This document shows, in pieces, positions 50,411 to 58,177 of a stretch of DNA of 64,000 nt; position 1 is the first letter of the stretch, and every line of letters starts with the position of its first letter. The position numbers and the translations under genes were made by a program. Origin of the DNA: an uncultured Lachnospiraceae bacterium (lineage in GTDB: Bacteria > Bacillota > Clostridia > Lachnospirales > Lachnospiraceae); the NCBI GenBank assembly GCA_910584585.1, contig CAJUBP010000008.1:47430-111429 (forward strand). Direction: 5' to 3'. The notes below the pieces were generated by a model. It did no database searches and was not told the origin of the DNA. It saw only the letters and a list, made by a program, of their open reading frames with translations.

Positions 50411-51241
50411 ATGAAAATAGCATTTTGGAGTGAGGGAAAACAGGCCGAAACCACATACCATACGGCTCTGATTGCCTGCGCGTCCGCATTGATGTTTCCA
50501 GTGCGAGGGGCGGTGGTTTCCGGCGGTTATAGCGGGAAGGATTTGGAACGGAATTTCCCCGCCGGAAGAAAACGCTCGGTGCTTGCGCGGAATGCAGGCA
50601 TTTTGGCGGCAGCCGAGGAGCAGGAATATTTTGTTTCCGGAGGGCTGGACTGCCTGCTGGGAAAGAAGCGGCAGGAACTGACAGAGCAGGTAATTATGGA
50701 GAATATGCGTCCGGTAGTGAAAGGCAGGCTCTACTGCCTGCCCGGCAGCCGTAGGAGAGAGCAGGACTGGTGGCAGGAAGATCCGTTGTTCACCGGATTG
50801 AAACAGGTAATTGACGCGGTGGAACAGTGCTTTGATGTGGTGTTTGTGGATTGCGGCAGCAGAGAAGATGACATTGCAAAAAGCATATTAGAAGAGGCGG
50901 ATGTCTGTGTTCTGAATATGACTCAGGAAGAAGAACGCATAGGCGATTATTTCAGGAATCCGCCCAAGTGGAGAGGAAAAACATTTTTTCTGATCGGGAA
51001 TTATTTTTCAGATGGATTGTATACCAGGAGAAATCTGGAGCGGCTTTACCGGGTTGACGAGAGTCTGCTGGGGGCTGTGCCGTACAATCCCCAGATGCAG
51101 GCAGCCGGCAGAATGGGCAGGACGAACCGGAGACTGAAAGAATATATCGGAAAAAATACGCATGGGAAAAACGTGGAATTCGAACAGGAATTAGCCAGGA
51201 CTGCAAGACTGATTTTAAAGCTGGCAGGCGTGATTGCGTAG
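50411..51241 (+). CDS. ParA/MinD-like protein with degenerate P-loop
   Basis: A 276-residue protein of the SIMIBI ATPase fold. The N-terminus MKIAFWSEGKQAETTYHTAL replaces the usual deviant Walker A (KGGxGKT) with a sequence lacking its glycines, so ATP binding is doubtful. The second half keeps the fold: FDVVFVDCGSREDDIAKSILEEAD looks like the Walker B region and LLGAVPYNPQMQAAGRMGR like the distal strand. Related proteins with an MKIAFWS start sit in Tad/type-IV-pilus clusters of Lachnospiraceae as CpaE/TadZ-like components; no other pilus gene is here. ATG 50411 follows GGAG; 50381 is an alternative. Role unknown. Confidence 0.65.
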   Translation: MKIAFWSEGKQAETTYHTALIACASALMFPVRGAVVSGGYSGKDLERNFPAGRKRSVLARNAGILAAAEEQEYFVSGGLDCLLGKKRQELTEQVIMENMRPVVKGRLYCLPGSRRREQDWWQEDPLFTGLKQVIDAVEQCFDVVFVDCGSREDDIAKSILEEADVCVLNMTQEEERIGDYFRNPPKWRGKTFFLIGNYFSDGLYTRRNLERLYRVDESLLGAVPYNPQMQAAGRMGRTNRRLKEYIGKNTHGKNVEFEQELARTARLILKLAGVIA

Positions 51242-51403
51242 CGCTGCAGTGAATGTTTCATATTGGGATTCAGCTTTTCCTGTGTATCGAAAGGCGGATT
51301 CTTTGCGGCAGCGCTGCAGTGAACATTTTATAGGGAGATCCAGCCTTTCCTGTGTATTGAAAGGTGGATTCTTTACTGCAGCGCTGCAGTGAACATTTTA
51401 TCA
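51241..51403. repeat. 70-bp tandem repeats
   Basis: Two full 70-bp units (51241-51310, 51311-51380) and a partial third start with GCGCTGCAGTGAA. Each contains, on the minus strand, the CGATACACAGGAAA motif found in the left flank of the 180-bp element, and forms a hairpin (CAGCCTTTCC around CTGTGTATT with GAAAGG). The array leads directly into an element remnant at 51418. Confidence 0.8.
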
Positions 51404-51417
51404 TTGGGCGCGGACAG

Positions 51418-51467
51418 AACTGCCGGATTGCCCGTTCACGTGCAATCCGGGCAGCCTGGCAGTTTCT
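51418..51467. repeat. Stem-only derivative of the 180-bp element
   Basis: GAACTGCCGGATTGC (from 51418) pairs with GCAATCCGG and CAGTTTC on the right side, interrupted by a 7-base insertion. These are the terminal arms of copy B with the whole interior missing. Confidence 0.65.
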
Positions 51468-51555
51468 GCGCATTGAAAATAATAAATAAATATAAGTTAT
51501 GGAGCGCGTCTGCCGGAAATTACTGCAGGCGACAGGCAGACGCAAAGATTAAGAT

Positions 51556-52077
51556 TCAGACTTTCTCCGGTTCCGGATATGTCTCGCCGAAGGTTTCGAC
51601 TGTGACAGTTTTCAGAACCTGAGGTTCCATGGGCCGATCCTGATAATCGGTGGCTGTCTCGGCAATGCGGTCCACAATGTCCATTCCTTCGGTGATTTTG
51701 CCGAAAGCTGCATAGGCTCCGTCTAAATGAGGGGAGTCTTTGTGCATGATGAAGAACTGGGAGCCGGCAGAGTCAGGGGCCATGGTTCTGGCCATGGAAA
51801 GGACGCCCGGACTGTGTTTCAGCTCGTTGGAGAAGCCGTTCTGGGCAAATTCGCCCCGGATGCTGTATCCAGGGCCGCCGGTTCCGGTTCCTTCCGGGCA
51901 GCCGCCCTGAATCATGAAGCCGCGGATGACGCGGTGGAAACAGAGGCCGTTATAATAACCGCTCTGAATCAGGCTGATAAAATTATTCACCGTATTAGGG
52001 GCGATTTCCGGGTAAAGCTCTGCCTTCATAACATCGCCGTTTTCCATTTCAAAAGTTACAATTGGGTTTTGCGCCAT
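51556..52077 (-). CDS. Cyclophilin-type peptidyl-prolyl isomerase
   Basis: A 173-residue cytoplasmic cyclophilin that speeds proline isomerisation. The active-site arginine lies in FHRVIRGFMIQGG, with GTGTGGPGYSI, NGFSNELKHSPGVLSMAR, AGSQFFI and LDGAYAAFGKI following in family order. No signal peptide. ATG follows AGAGG. The gene is single, with repeats on its 3' side. Confidence 0.93.
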   Translation of the reverse strand: MAQNPIVTFEMENGDVMKAELYPEIAPNTVNNFISLIQSGYYNGLCFHRVIRGFMIQGGCPEGTGTGGPGYSIRGEFAQNGFSNELKHSPGVLSMARTMAPDSAGSQFFIMHKDSPHLDGAYAAFGKITEGMDIVDRIAETATDYQDRPMEPQVLKTVTVETFGETYPEPEKV

Positions 52078-52252
52078 AATAGTTTACCTCTTTTCGATAA
52101 GATTTTTAAGATGCCTTAGTATTGTGACAGTTTCAGCCGCCGCAATAAATTATACGCTGAATCGGCGATTTCGTAAAGAGTAAATCCTGTCGACAAGAAG
52201 TGCGAATATTTTCAATGGCCCAATGATATCCTTTTAGAAAAATTCATACTTC

Positions 52253-52268
52253 ATCGATTGCCATCGAT
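52253..52268. promoter_or_regulatory. ATCGAT inverted repeat before the SSB-like gene
   Basis: ATCGAT-TGCC-ATCGAT lies about 24 bp before the start codon at 52292, close to the ribosome site. It may be an operator or chance; no clear promoter was recognised in the 214-bp spacer from the cyclophilin gene. Confidence 0.3.
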
Positions 52269-52291
52269 ATACGAAAGGGGACATAATACTC

Positions 52292-52918
52292 ATGGCAGAT
52301 AAAATATTTGAAAACAATCAGGTTACAATTACCGGGGAGGTGGTTTCGGACTTTCAGTACAGCCACGAAGTGTTCGGGGAAGGATTTTACATGGTGGAAG
52401 TATCTGTCAACCGCCTGAGCAATTTCGCGGACGTAATTCCCATGATGATTTCCGAGCGTCTGATCGACACGCAAAGCAGCTATATCGGACAATATATCCG
52501 GGTGGACGGCCAGTTCCGTTCCTATAACAGACACGAAGAAAAGAGAAACCGTCTGGTGCTTTCCGTATTTGTAAGGGAACTTGAATTTGTAGATGAGATT
52601 CCGGAAGGGGAGAAAAGCAATCAGATATTTCTGGACGGCTATATCTGTAAAGATCCCATTTACCGCAAGACTCCTCTCGGGCGGGAAATTGCGGATTTAC
52701 TCATTGCGGTGAACCGTTCCTATGGAAAGTCAGACTATATTCCATGTATCTGCTGGGGCAGGAACGCCAGATACGCCTCTGGATTTGAAGTGGGCGGACA
52801 TGTACAGGTATTTGGAAGAATCCAGAGCAGGGAGTATGTGAAAAAGCTTTCTGAGACAGAGGTGGAACACAGAGTAGCCTATGAAGTTTCTGTAAGTAAG
52901 ATAGAATACTTGGAATAA
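52292..52918 (+). CDS. SSB-like protein with two OB-type halves
   Basis: A 208-residue protein. Residues about 107-208 resemble the single-stranded DNA-binding OB fold: FLDGYICKDPIYRKTPLGREIADLLIAVNR and IPCICWGRNARYA, ending in HVQVFGRIQSREY. The N-terminal half has a similar layout (NNQVTITGEVVSDFQYSHE then GQYIRVDGQFRSYN), suggesting an internal duplication. The acidic tail by which canonical SSB recruits partners (DDDIPF-type) is absent. A housekeeping ssb is expected elsewhere, so this is probably a paralogue with a special role. The start ATG follows AAAGGGG at slightly long spacing. Confidence 0.75.
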   Translation: MADKIFENNQVTITGEVVSDFQYSHEVFGEGFYMVEVSVNRLSNFADVIPMMISERLIDTQSSYIGQYIRVDGQFRSYNRHEEKRNRLVLSVFVRELEFVDEIPEGEKSNQIFLDGYICKDPIYRKTPLGREIADLLIAVNRSYGKSDYIPCICWGRNARYASGFEVGGHVQVFGRIQSREYVKKLSETEVEHRVAYEVSVSKIEYLE

Positions 52919-52986
52919 AAACGAATATTTCGGAAAATTTATATGATAGACAGAATACATACTTGAATCAGCGATTTGACAAAAAT

Positions 52987-53015
52987 TTGCATTTTCCCAT
53001 GGTTTGTGGTATTTT
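52987..53015 (+). promoter_or_regulatory. Possible promoter of the BtuR-like gene
   Basis: TTGCAT (52987-52992), 17 bases, TATTTT (53010-53015), 36 bp before the ATG at 53051. A TTGACA just upstream has no partner at proper spacing. Confidence 0.35.
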
Positions 53016-53050
53016 AAAAAAAGATTTGTTTTTTAAGAAAGGAAAATGGC

Positions 53051-53533
53051 ATGTGTAGAGAAAAAGTTACTGTTTATTGCGGGGACGGGAAAGGCAAGAC
53101 GGCGGCAGCCCTTGGATATGCAATTCAGTCCGCAGGTCAGGGGAACAGTGTGATTATTGTCCAGTTTCTGAAGGGGAAAAAGGAGGAAGAGGTAAAGCTT
53201 CTGCGGAGATTGGAGCCTGAGATAAAGTTCTTCAGCTTTGCAAGGTTTGAAAAAGACTTCACGGAACTTTCGGAAGAGGAACAGCAGGAAGAGAGCATGA
53301 ATATACGCAATGGATTTAATTTTGCGAAAAAGGTTCTGGTTACCGGGGAATGCAATATCCTGATTCTGGACAGTTTTCTGGAGCTTTTGGACAATCAGAT
53401 GATTTCAGAGGAAGATTTGGAGATACTGATGAATGCCAGGTCGGAGGATACGGAGATTGTATTTACCGGAAAGCACGTAAGTAAGGCATTATGGACATAT
53501 GCTGGAAAAATTTATGAAATTCATGCAGAATGA
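53051..53533 (+). CDS. Cob(I)alamin adenosyltransferase (BtuR/CobO) family protein
   Basis: A 160-residue P-loop protein. VYCGDGKGKTAAALGYA is the characteristic BtuR/CobO ATP loop, which binds ATP in reverse orientation to adenosylate corrinoids. VIIVQFLKGK and VFTGKH further match the family. In typical members the Walker-B-like strand ends LDE; here it reads LILDSFLELL, so the acidic residue next to the Asp is Ser. The protein is also somewhat shorter than usual and no cobalamin genes are adjacent. It may be a divergent adenosyltransferase or a relative with another role. ATG follows AAAGGA. Confidence 0.75.
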   Translation: MCREKVTVYCGDGKGKTAAALGYAIQSAGQGNSVIIVQFLKGKKEEEVKLLRRLEPEIKFFSFARFEKDFTELSEEEQQEESMNIRNGFNFAKKVLVTGECNILILDSFLELLDNQMISEEDLEILMNARSEDTEIVFTGKHVSKALWTYAGKIYEIHAE

Positions 53534-53604
53534 TGGAGAATCACTGTTGACTTTATAGCTGGAAGATGCTATATTAGCGTTATACGTAAAAGTTGATAAT
53601 TGAA

Positions 53605-53775
53605 TGGATAGAGGTTGCGCAGTTCATGAGTAATTTATCGGATGTGACAGGCACAGAAGAAGATAAAGGAAAGGGAAGGGCGCCGAAAGAATTCTTTTCC
53701 TGCAAGAGGTTCTTGGGCATATAGTGAATAATTATATGACTGTCATCTTAAGATGGATGGAGAGCTATCATGGAT
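53605..53775 (+). ncRNA. Lysine riboswitch (L box)
   Basis: Conserved L-box blocks appear in order: GATAGAGGTTGCGC (53607 on), CATGAGTAAT, AAGGGAAGGGCGCCGAAAG in the centre, CTTGGGCATATAGTG, GACTGTCATC pairing with GATGG, and GGAGAGCTATC at the end. The closing stem pairs GATAG (53607-53611) with CTATC near 53770. A terminator follows at 53819, 31 bp before dapA, as expected for lysine-triggered premature termination. The intervening region contains AGAGAACAGGGTTCTTTGC, possible antiterminator material. Confidence 0.93.
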
Positions 53776-53818
53776 TTCTACCCAGAGAACAGGGTTCTTT
53801 GCAGGTATCAGAATCTTT

Positions 53819-53846
53819 AAGCCGACTTGTCCAGTCGGCTTTTTTA
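53819..53846 (+). terminator. Riboswitch-controlled terminator
   Basis: AAGCCGACT (53819-53827) pairs with AGTCGGCTT around TGTCC and is followed by a run of T. It is the expression platform of the lysine riboswitch. Confidence 0.93.
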
Positions 53847-53876
53847 TCTTAATTCAAATCATAAGGAGGAAAGCAT

Positions 53877-54770
53877 ATGGCAATTTTTAAAGGAGCCGGC
53901 GTCGCTCTTGTGACGCCGATGAAGGATAATCTGGAAGTGAATTATGATAAACTGGCAGAGCTGCTGGAAGATCAGATCAATAATGGAACAGACAGCATTA
54001 TTATAACCGGAACTACCGGGGAAGCGTCAACCTTAACGGTGGAAGAGCATCTGGAAGTGATTCGGCAGGCGGTGGCCATTGTGAATAAGAGAATTCCGGT
54101 GATTGCCGGAACCGGTTCGAACTGCACCAAAACAGCGGTAGAACTGTCTTATCAGGCCCAGCTTGCAGGAGCGGACGGATTGCTGGTGGTAACCCCTTAT
54201 TACAACAAAGCCACCCAGAAGGGATTGTTTGATCACTATATGCAGGTGGCTCAAAAGGTGGATCTTCCAATTATTATGTACAATATTCCGGGCCGGACAG
54301 GATGTAAGATTGAGGCCGAAACAGCGGCAAAACTGAACCGGGAAGCGGAGAATATCGTGGGAATGAAAGACGCGGTGGGGGATGTTGCCTATACGCTTAA
54401 AATGATGGAACAGACCCAGGGGGAATTTGACATGTATTCCGGAGAAGACGGACAGGTAATCCCGTTTCTTGCCTGCGGAGGAATCGGCGTGATTTCCGTC
54501 CTTTCCAATATTGCTCCGAAATTTACTCATGATATGGTGATGAGTTATCTGAACGGCAGCCACGAGGAGGCCCTTCGTATGCAGCTTAAGGCCCTTCCAC
54601 TGGTAGATGCGCTGTTTTGTGAAGTGAATCCCATTCCGGTGAAGGCCGCCATGAATCTGATGGGCCAAAAAGTGGGTCCCCTGCGCGCGCCGTTAAGCGA
54701 AATGGAACCGGAGCATGTGAAGAAATTATCAAAAGCGATGAGGGAATTTGGTATTTCCCTGGCAGAATAA
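53877..54770 (+). CDS. dapA: 4-Hydroxy-tetrahydrodipicolinate synthase
   Basis: A 297-residue TIM-barrel aldolase condensing pyruvate with aspartate semialdehyde, the entry to DAP and lysine. Landmarks are GTTGEASTLT, the tyrosine in VVTPYYNKATQ, MYNIPGRTG and the Schiff-base lysine in IVGMKDAVGD (about residue 161). ATG 53877 follows AAGGAGG. It is controlled by the lysine riboswitch. dapB follows but is separated by a 180-bp element copy. Confidence 0.96.
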   Translation: MAIFKGAGVALVTPMKDNLEVNYDKLAELLEDQINNGTDSIIITGTTGEASTLTVEEHLEVIRQAVAIVNKRIPVIAGTGSNCTKTAVELSYQAQLAGADGLLVVTPYYNKATQKGLFDHYMQVAQKVDLPIIMYNIPGRTGCKIEAETAAKLNREAENIVGMKDAVGDVAYTLKMMEQTQGEFDMYSGEDGQVIPFLACGGIGVISVLSNIAPKFTHDMVMSYLNGSHEEALRMQLKALPLVDALFCEVNPIPVKAAMNLMGQKVGPLRAPLSEMEPEHVKKLSKAMREFGISLAE

Positions 54771-54864
54771 ATTTAAGGGGTTGCCCTGTTAGGAATAAGA
54801 ATGGTAAGATATGAGACAGAGGGTTTTGCGGCATATCTGAAGTTTTGACGCTTAGCGGGCAGCC

Positions 54865-55119
54865 CTAGTACTATAGCGAACAATCTATATTTCGATACAC
54901 AGGAAAGGCAGGATGCCCCTTTGCCTAAGCAAACCATTCATGGGCGTCCTTAGTGGAGGCAAAATCCACTGCTTACGCAGACTTAGGAAGGAAGGCTTTC
55001 CTGACTTCCTTAGTCGGAGTTGGCAGTTAGTTTGCCGGAACGTTGCCCAGTTTGCGTGGCAAAGGGGCCTCCTGCCTTTCCGTCCGTACCTCAATATGAA
55101 ACGTTCGCCGTAATACTAG
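54865..55119 (+). repeat. 180-bp structured repeat element, copy C with long inverted flanks
   Basis: Core 54902-55081 (180 bp), arms pairing at 23 of 24 positions. Compared with copy B the arms differ at six positions (5, 6, 9, 14, 15 and 23 from the outside) and each change is matched on the other arm. Here the inverted repeat continues outward through the flanks: CTAGTACTATAGCGAAC (from 54865) is mirrored by GTTCGCCGTAATACTAG (ending 55119), 14 of 17. Copy C may thus show the true ends of the element. It lies between dapA and dapB and ends 20 bp before the dapB start. Confidence 0.85.
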
Positions 55120-55139
55120 CTACTTAGGAGGAAACAGAA

Positions 55140-55904
55140 ATGGTAAGAATGATTATGCACGGATGCAACGGCAAGATGGGCCAGGTGATTTCTGACATCT
55201 GCCGGGAAGATTCAGAGATTGAAATTGTGGCAGGCATTGACCCTTATACCGGAAAGGAGAATCCTTATCCGGTATTTCCTGAGATTGGGCAGTGTGAGGT
55301 TCAGGCGGATGTGGTTGTGGATTTCGCGGCGGCAGCGGCTGTGGACAGCCTGTTGGATTACTGCGTGAAACGGAGTCTTCCGGTGGTTTTGTGCACCACC
55401 GGCTTAAGCGAAGCCCAGCTTGCCAAAGTGGAAGAGGCAGGAACGAAAGTGGCCGTGCTGAAATCCGCCAATATGTCCCTTGGAGTAAATACCCTGATGG
55501 ACTTGCTGAAAGACGCGGCAAAGATACTGGCTCCGGCAGGCTTTGACATTGAGATTGTGGAAAAGCATCACAATCAGAAACTGGACGCTCCCAGCGGCAC
55601 AGCCCTGGCTCTGGCGGACTCCATCAATGAAGCGTTGGATCAGGCGTATGAATACAAATATGACAGGACCCAGGAGAGAAAGAAACGGGGCAGGCAGGAA
55701 ATCGGGATCCAGGCAGTTCGGGGAGGCAATATCGTAGGGGAACACGAAGTTATTTTTGCAGGCATGGATGAAGTGATAGAGATTAAGCACACGGCGTATT
55801 CCAAGGCAATTTTCGCGAGAGGGGCTGTGGAAGCGGCTAAATTTCTGGCAGGAAAGCCGGCAGGAAAATATGACATGAGAGATGTGATAGCAGCGGGGAA
55901 ATAG
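55140..55904 (+). CDS. dapB: 4-Hydroxy-tetrahydrodipicolinate reductase
   Basis: A 254-residue NAD(P)H-dependent enzyme giving tetrahydrodipicolinate, the substrate of the DAP dehydrogenase at 17.3 kb. Seen are the nucleotide loop MHGCNGKMGQV, VVLCTTGLSE, KSANMSLGVN, the catalytic EKHHNQKLDAPSGTA and RGGNIVGEHEV. ATG follows AGGAGG. Whether it shares the dapA transcript through the intervening element is unclear; no separate promoter was found. Confidence 0.96.
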   Translation: MVRMIMHGCNGKMGQVISDICREDSEIEIVAGIDPYTGKENPYPVFPEIGQCEVQADVVVDFAAAAAVDSLLDYCVKRSLPVVLCTTGLSEAQLAKVEEAGTKVAVLKSANMSLGVNTLMDLLKDAAKILAPAGFDIEIVEKHHNQKLDAPSGTALALADSINEALDQAYEYKYDRTQERKKRGRQEIGIQAVRGGNIVGEHEVIFAGMDEVIEIKHTAYSKAIFARGAVEAAKFLAGKPAGKYDMRDVIAAGK

Positions 55905-56024
55905 GCATTGCCTTCATGAATTGGGGAACGGCGACAGTTCAGATGTATTTCTTGTTATGGAAGATGAAACGGGCAATGAAACAGCAGCAAAAGAAATTCA
56001 GGAGAAGTCAGGGAGATTTGTAAA

Positions 56025-57980
56025 ATGGGAACAGCAGATATCAGATATTTAAAAGGATTGGCGAAGCAATATCCTACCATTCCGGCAGCAGCTACGGAGA
56101 TCATCAATTTACAGGCAATTTTAAGCCTGCCCAAAGGAACCGAGCATTTTATTACAGATATTCACGGAGAATATGATCAGTTTCAGCATATTATGAAAAA
56201 CGGTTCCGGAGCCATCAAGCGGAAAATTGAAGAAGAGTTCAGCAATAGCCTGTCAGTGGCGGAGAAGAAGAATATTGCCATTTTAATTTATTATCCGGAA
56301 CTGAAGTTAAAACAGGTGGTCAGACAGGAAGAAAATATGGAGGATTGGTACAAAGTGACGCTGTACCGTCTGATCCGCATTTGCAAGAGCGCCTCTTCCA
56401 AATACACCCGTTCCAAAGTTCGCAAGGCGCTGCCGAAGGATTTCGCCTATGTCATTGAAGAGCTTCTGACCGGACGGCCGGATGTGACAGACCAGGAGGC
56501 CTACTATAACGAGATTATCAATTCTGTCATCCGCACCAAAAGAGCTTCAGAACTGGTCATCGCGTTCTGCAACTTAATCCGCCGGCTGATTGTGGACCAT
56601 CTGCATGTGGTGGGAGATATTTACGACCGGGGGCCTTATCCAAACCTGATCATGGACACGCTGATGGAGCACCATTCCGTAGACATTCAGTGGGGCAATC
56701 ACGACGTGCTCTGGATGGGAGCGGCGGCAGGCAATCCCGCCTGCATCGCGAATGTCATCCGCATTTCCGCAAAATACGGGAATCTGAACACATTGGAGGA
56801 CGGATACGGAATCAATCTGATTCCCCTGGTAAGGTTTGCCCTGGATAAATATGACAAGGATCCCTGCGACGTCTTTCATCTGGACTATCGGGAGGATGAA
56901 TACGATATCAAGGATGTTCAGCTGGATGAAAAAATGCACAAAGCCATCACTATTATCCAGTTTAAGCTGGAAGGGCAGTTAATGAAGCGGCGGCCGGAAT
57001 TTCAGATGGAACACAGGCTTCTTTTGGACAAAATGGATTTGGAAAAAGGAACCGTTGTGGTGGAAGGAAAAACCTATCCCTTGAAAGATGCCTGTTTCCC
57101 CACCATAGACAGGAAAGATCCCTATGCGCTGTCCCCGGAAGAGGCGGACGTGGTGGATCGTCTGGTCACGGCGTTTATCAATTGCGAGAAACTCCAGAAA
57201 CACATTCGTTTTCTTTATACGAAAGGAAGTCTGTATAAGGTATATAACGGCAACCTTTTGTATCACGGCTGCGTTCCTTTTAATGAAGACGGAAGCTTTA
57301 AGAAAGTGCGGGTGTTTGACAAAGAATACAGCGGCAAGGAGTTGTACGACGTACTGGAACATTATGCCAGAAAGGGCTATTATTCCATTGACCCGGCAGA
57401 GAAGCAGAAAGGCCTTGACATTTTGTGGTTTATCTGGCAGAACGCCAACTCCCCGGTGTTTGGAAAGTCTAAAATGACCACTTTTGAACGGTATTTTATT
57501 GCGGACAAAGCCACTCACAAAGAGCCGAAGAATCCCTATTACCGTTTATTGGAAGATGAAAAAATCGTCAATAAGATCTTGAAGGAATTCGGCTTAGAAG
57601 GCGAAGACTCCCATATCATCAACGGCCATGTGCCGGTGGAAACCAAGCGGGGGGAATCTCCGGTGAAATGCAACGGCAAGCTTCTGATTATTGACGGAGG
57701 CTTTTCCAAGGCGTATCAGCCCAAAACGGGAATTGCGGGATATACTCTGATTTACAATTCTTTCGGCCTGCTGCTGGCGGCCCACGAGCCCTTTGAGTCG
57801 GTGGAAAAAGCAGTGCAGAACGGCAGCGATATCCATTCCCATATGATGCTGGTGCAGCATGTGAATATGAGAAAAACAGTGGCGGATACGGATGTCGGAA
57901 AAGAGATTAAGGAGAGCATTGTAGATTTGGAGAAGCTGCTGTGCGCTTACCGGGAAGGCACGATTGTGGAGCGGCAGTAA
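56025..57980 (+). CDS. fbp: Fructose-1,6-bisphosphatase class III
   Basis: A 651-residue enzyme of the Firmicutes-type FBPase_2 family, which hydrolyses fructose-1,6-bisphosphate in gluconeogenesis. The metallophosphatase signature is split as in the family: FITDIHGEYDQFQH (about residues 42-55), VVGDIYDRGPYP (about 196), WGNHDVLWMGA (about 224) and IINGHVPVE (about 525). Length is typical. ATG 56025 follows GGGAG; the 120-bp spacer from dapB shows no further element. Confidence 0.95.
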   Translation: MGTADIRYLKGLAKQYPTIPAAATEIINLQAILSLPKGTEHFITDIHGEYDQFQHIMKNGSGAIKRKIEEEFSNSLSVAEKKNIAILIYYPELKLKQVVRQEENMEDWYKVTLYRLIRICKSASSKYTRSKVRKALPKDFAYVIEELLTGRPDVTDQEAYYNEIINSVIRTKRASELVIAFCNLIRRLIVDHLHVVGDIYDRGPYPNLIMDTLMEHHSVDIQWGNHDVLWMGAAAGNPACIANVIRISAKYGNLNTLEDGYGINLIPLVRFALDKYDKDPCDVFHLDYREDEYDIKDVQLDEKMHKAITIIQFKLEGQLMKRRPEFQMEHRLLLDKMDLEKGTVVVEGKTYPLKDACFPTIDRKDPYALSPEEADVVDRLVTAFINCEKLQKHIRFLYTKGSLYKVYNGNLLYHGCVPFNEDGSFKKVRVFDKEYSGKELYDVLEHYARKGYYSIDPAEKQKGLDILWFIWQNANSPVFGKSKMTTFERYFIADKATHKEPKNPYYRLLEDEKIVNKILKEFGLEGEDSHIINGHVPVETKRGESPVKCNGKLLIIDGGFSKAYQPKTGIAGYTLIYNSFGLLLAAHEPFESVEKAVQNGSDIHSHMMLVQHVNMRKTVADTDVGKEIKESIVDLEKLLCAYREGTIVERQ

Positions 57981-58073
57981 CGATTTTCCACAAAGTGTAT
58001 TGAAGTTCCGATTCAGGTCAAAATCCAAGACAAAAGGCATTGAGGGGAACGATTTTCCACAAAGTGTATTGAA
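57979..58073 (+). repeat. 26-bp direct repeat after fbp
   Basis: A 26-bp sequence (AACGATTTTCCACAAAGTGT, then ATTGAA) is identical at 57979-58004 and 58048-58073, 69 bp apart. The first copy overlaps the last base of the fbp stop. The remaining spacer up to 58177 has no clear promoter, although a weak GGAGGAGCTGCC/GGCAGC stem is seen near 58108-58133. Confidence 0.8.
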
Positions 58074-58177
58074 TTTCCCTGGGAAGTATATTAGAATAAG
58101 AAATGGCGGAAGGCAGCATGGAGGAGCTGCCTTTCCCATAACAGTACGTAGAAGATTAAGTAGGCGGAGGTTTGAGA

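Noticed and set aside
53605..53846. T-box leader upstream of dapA
   Set aside because: No T-box sequence (AGGGTGGNACCGCG) is present and the conserved lysine riboswitch blocks are.
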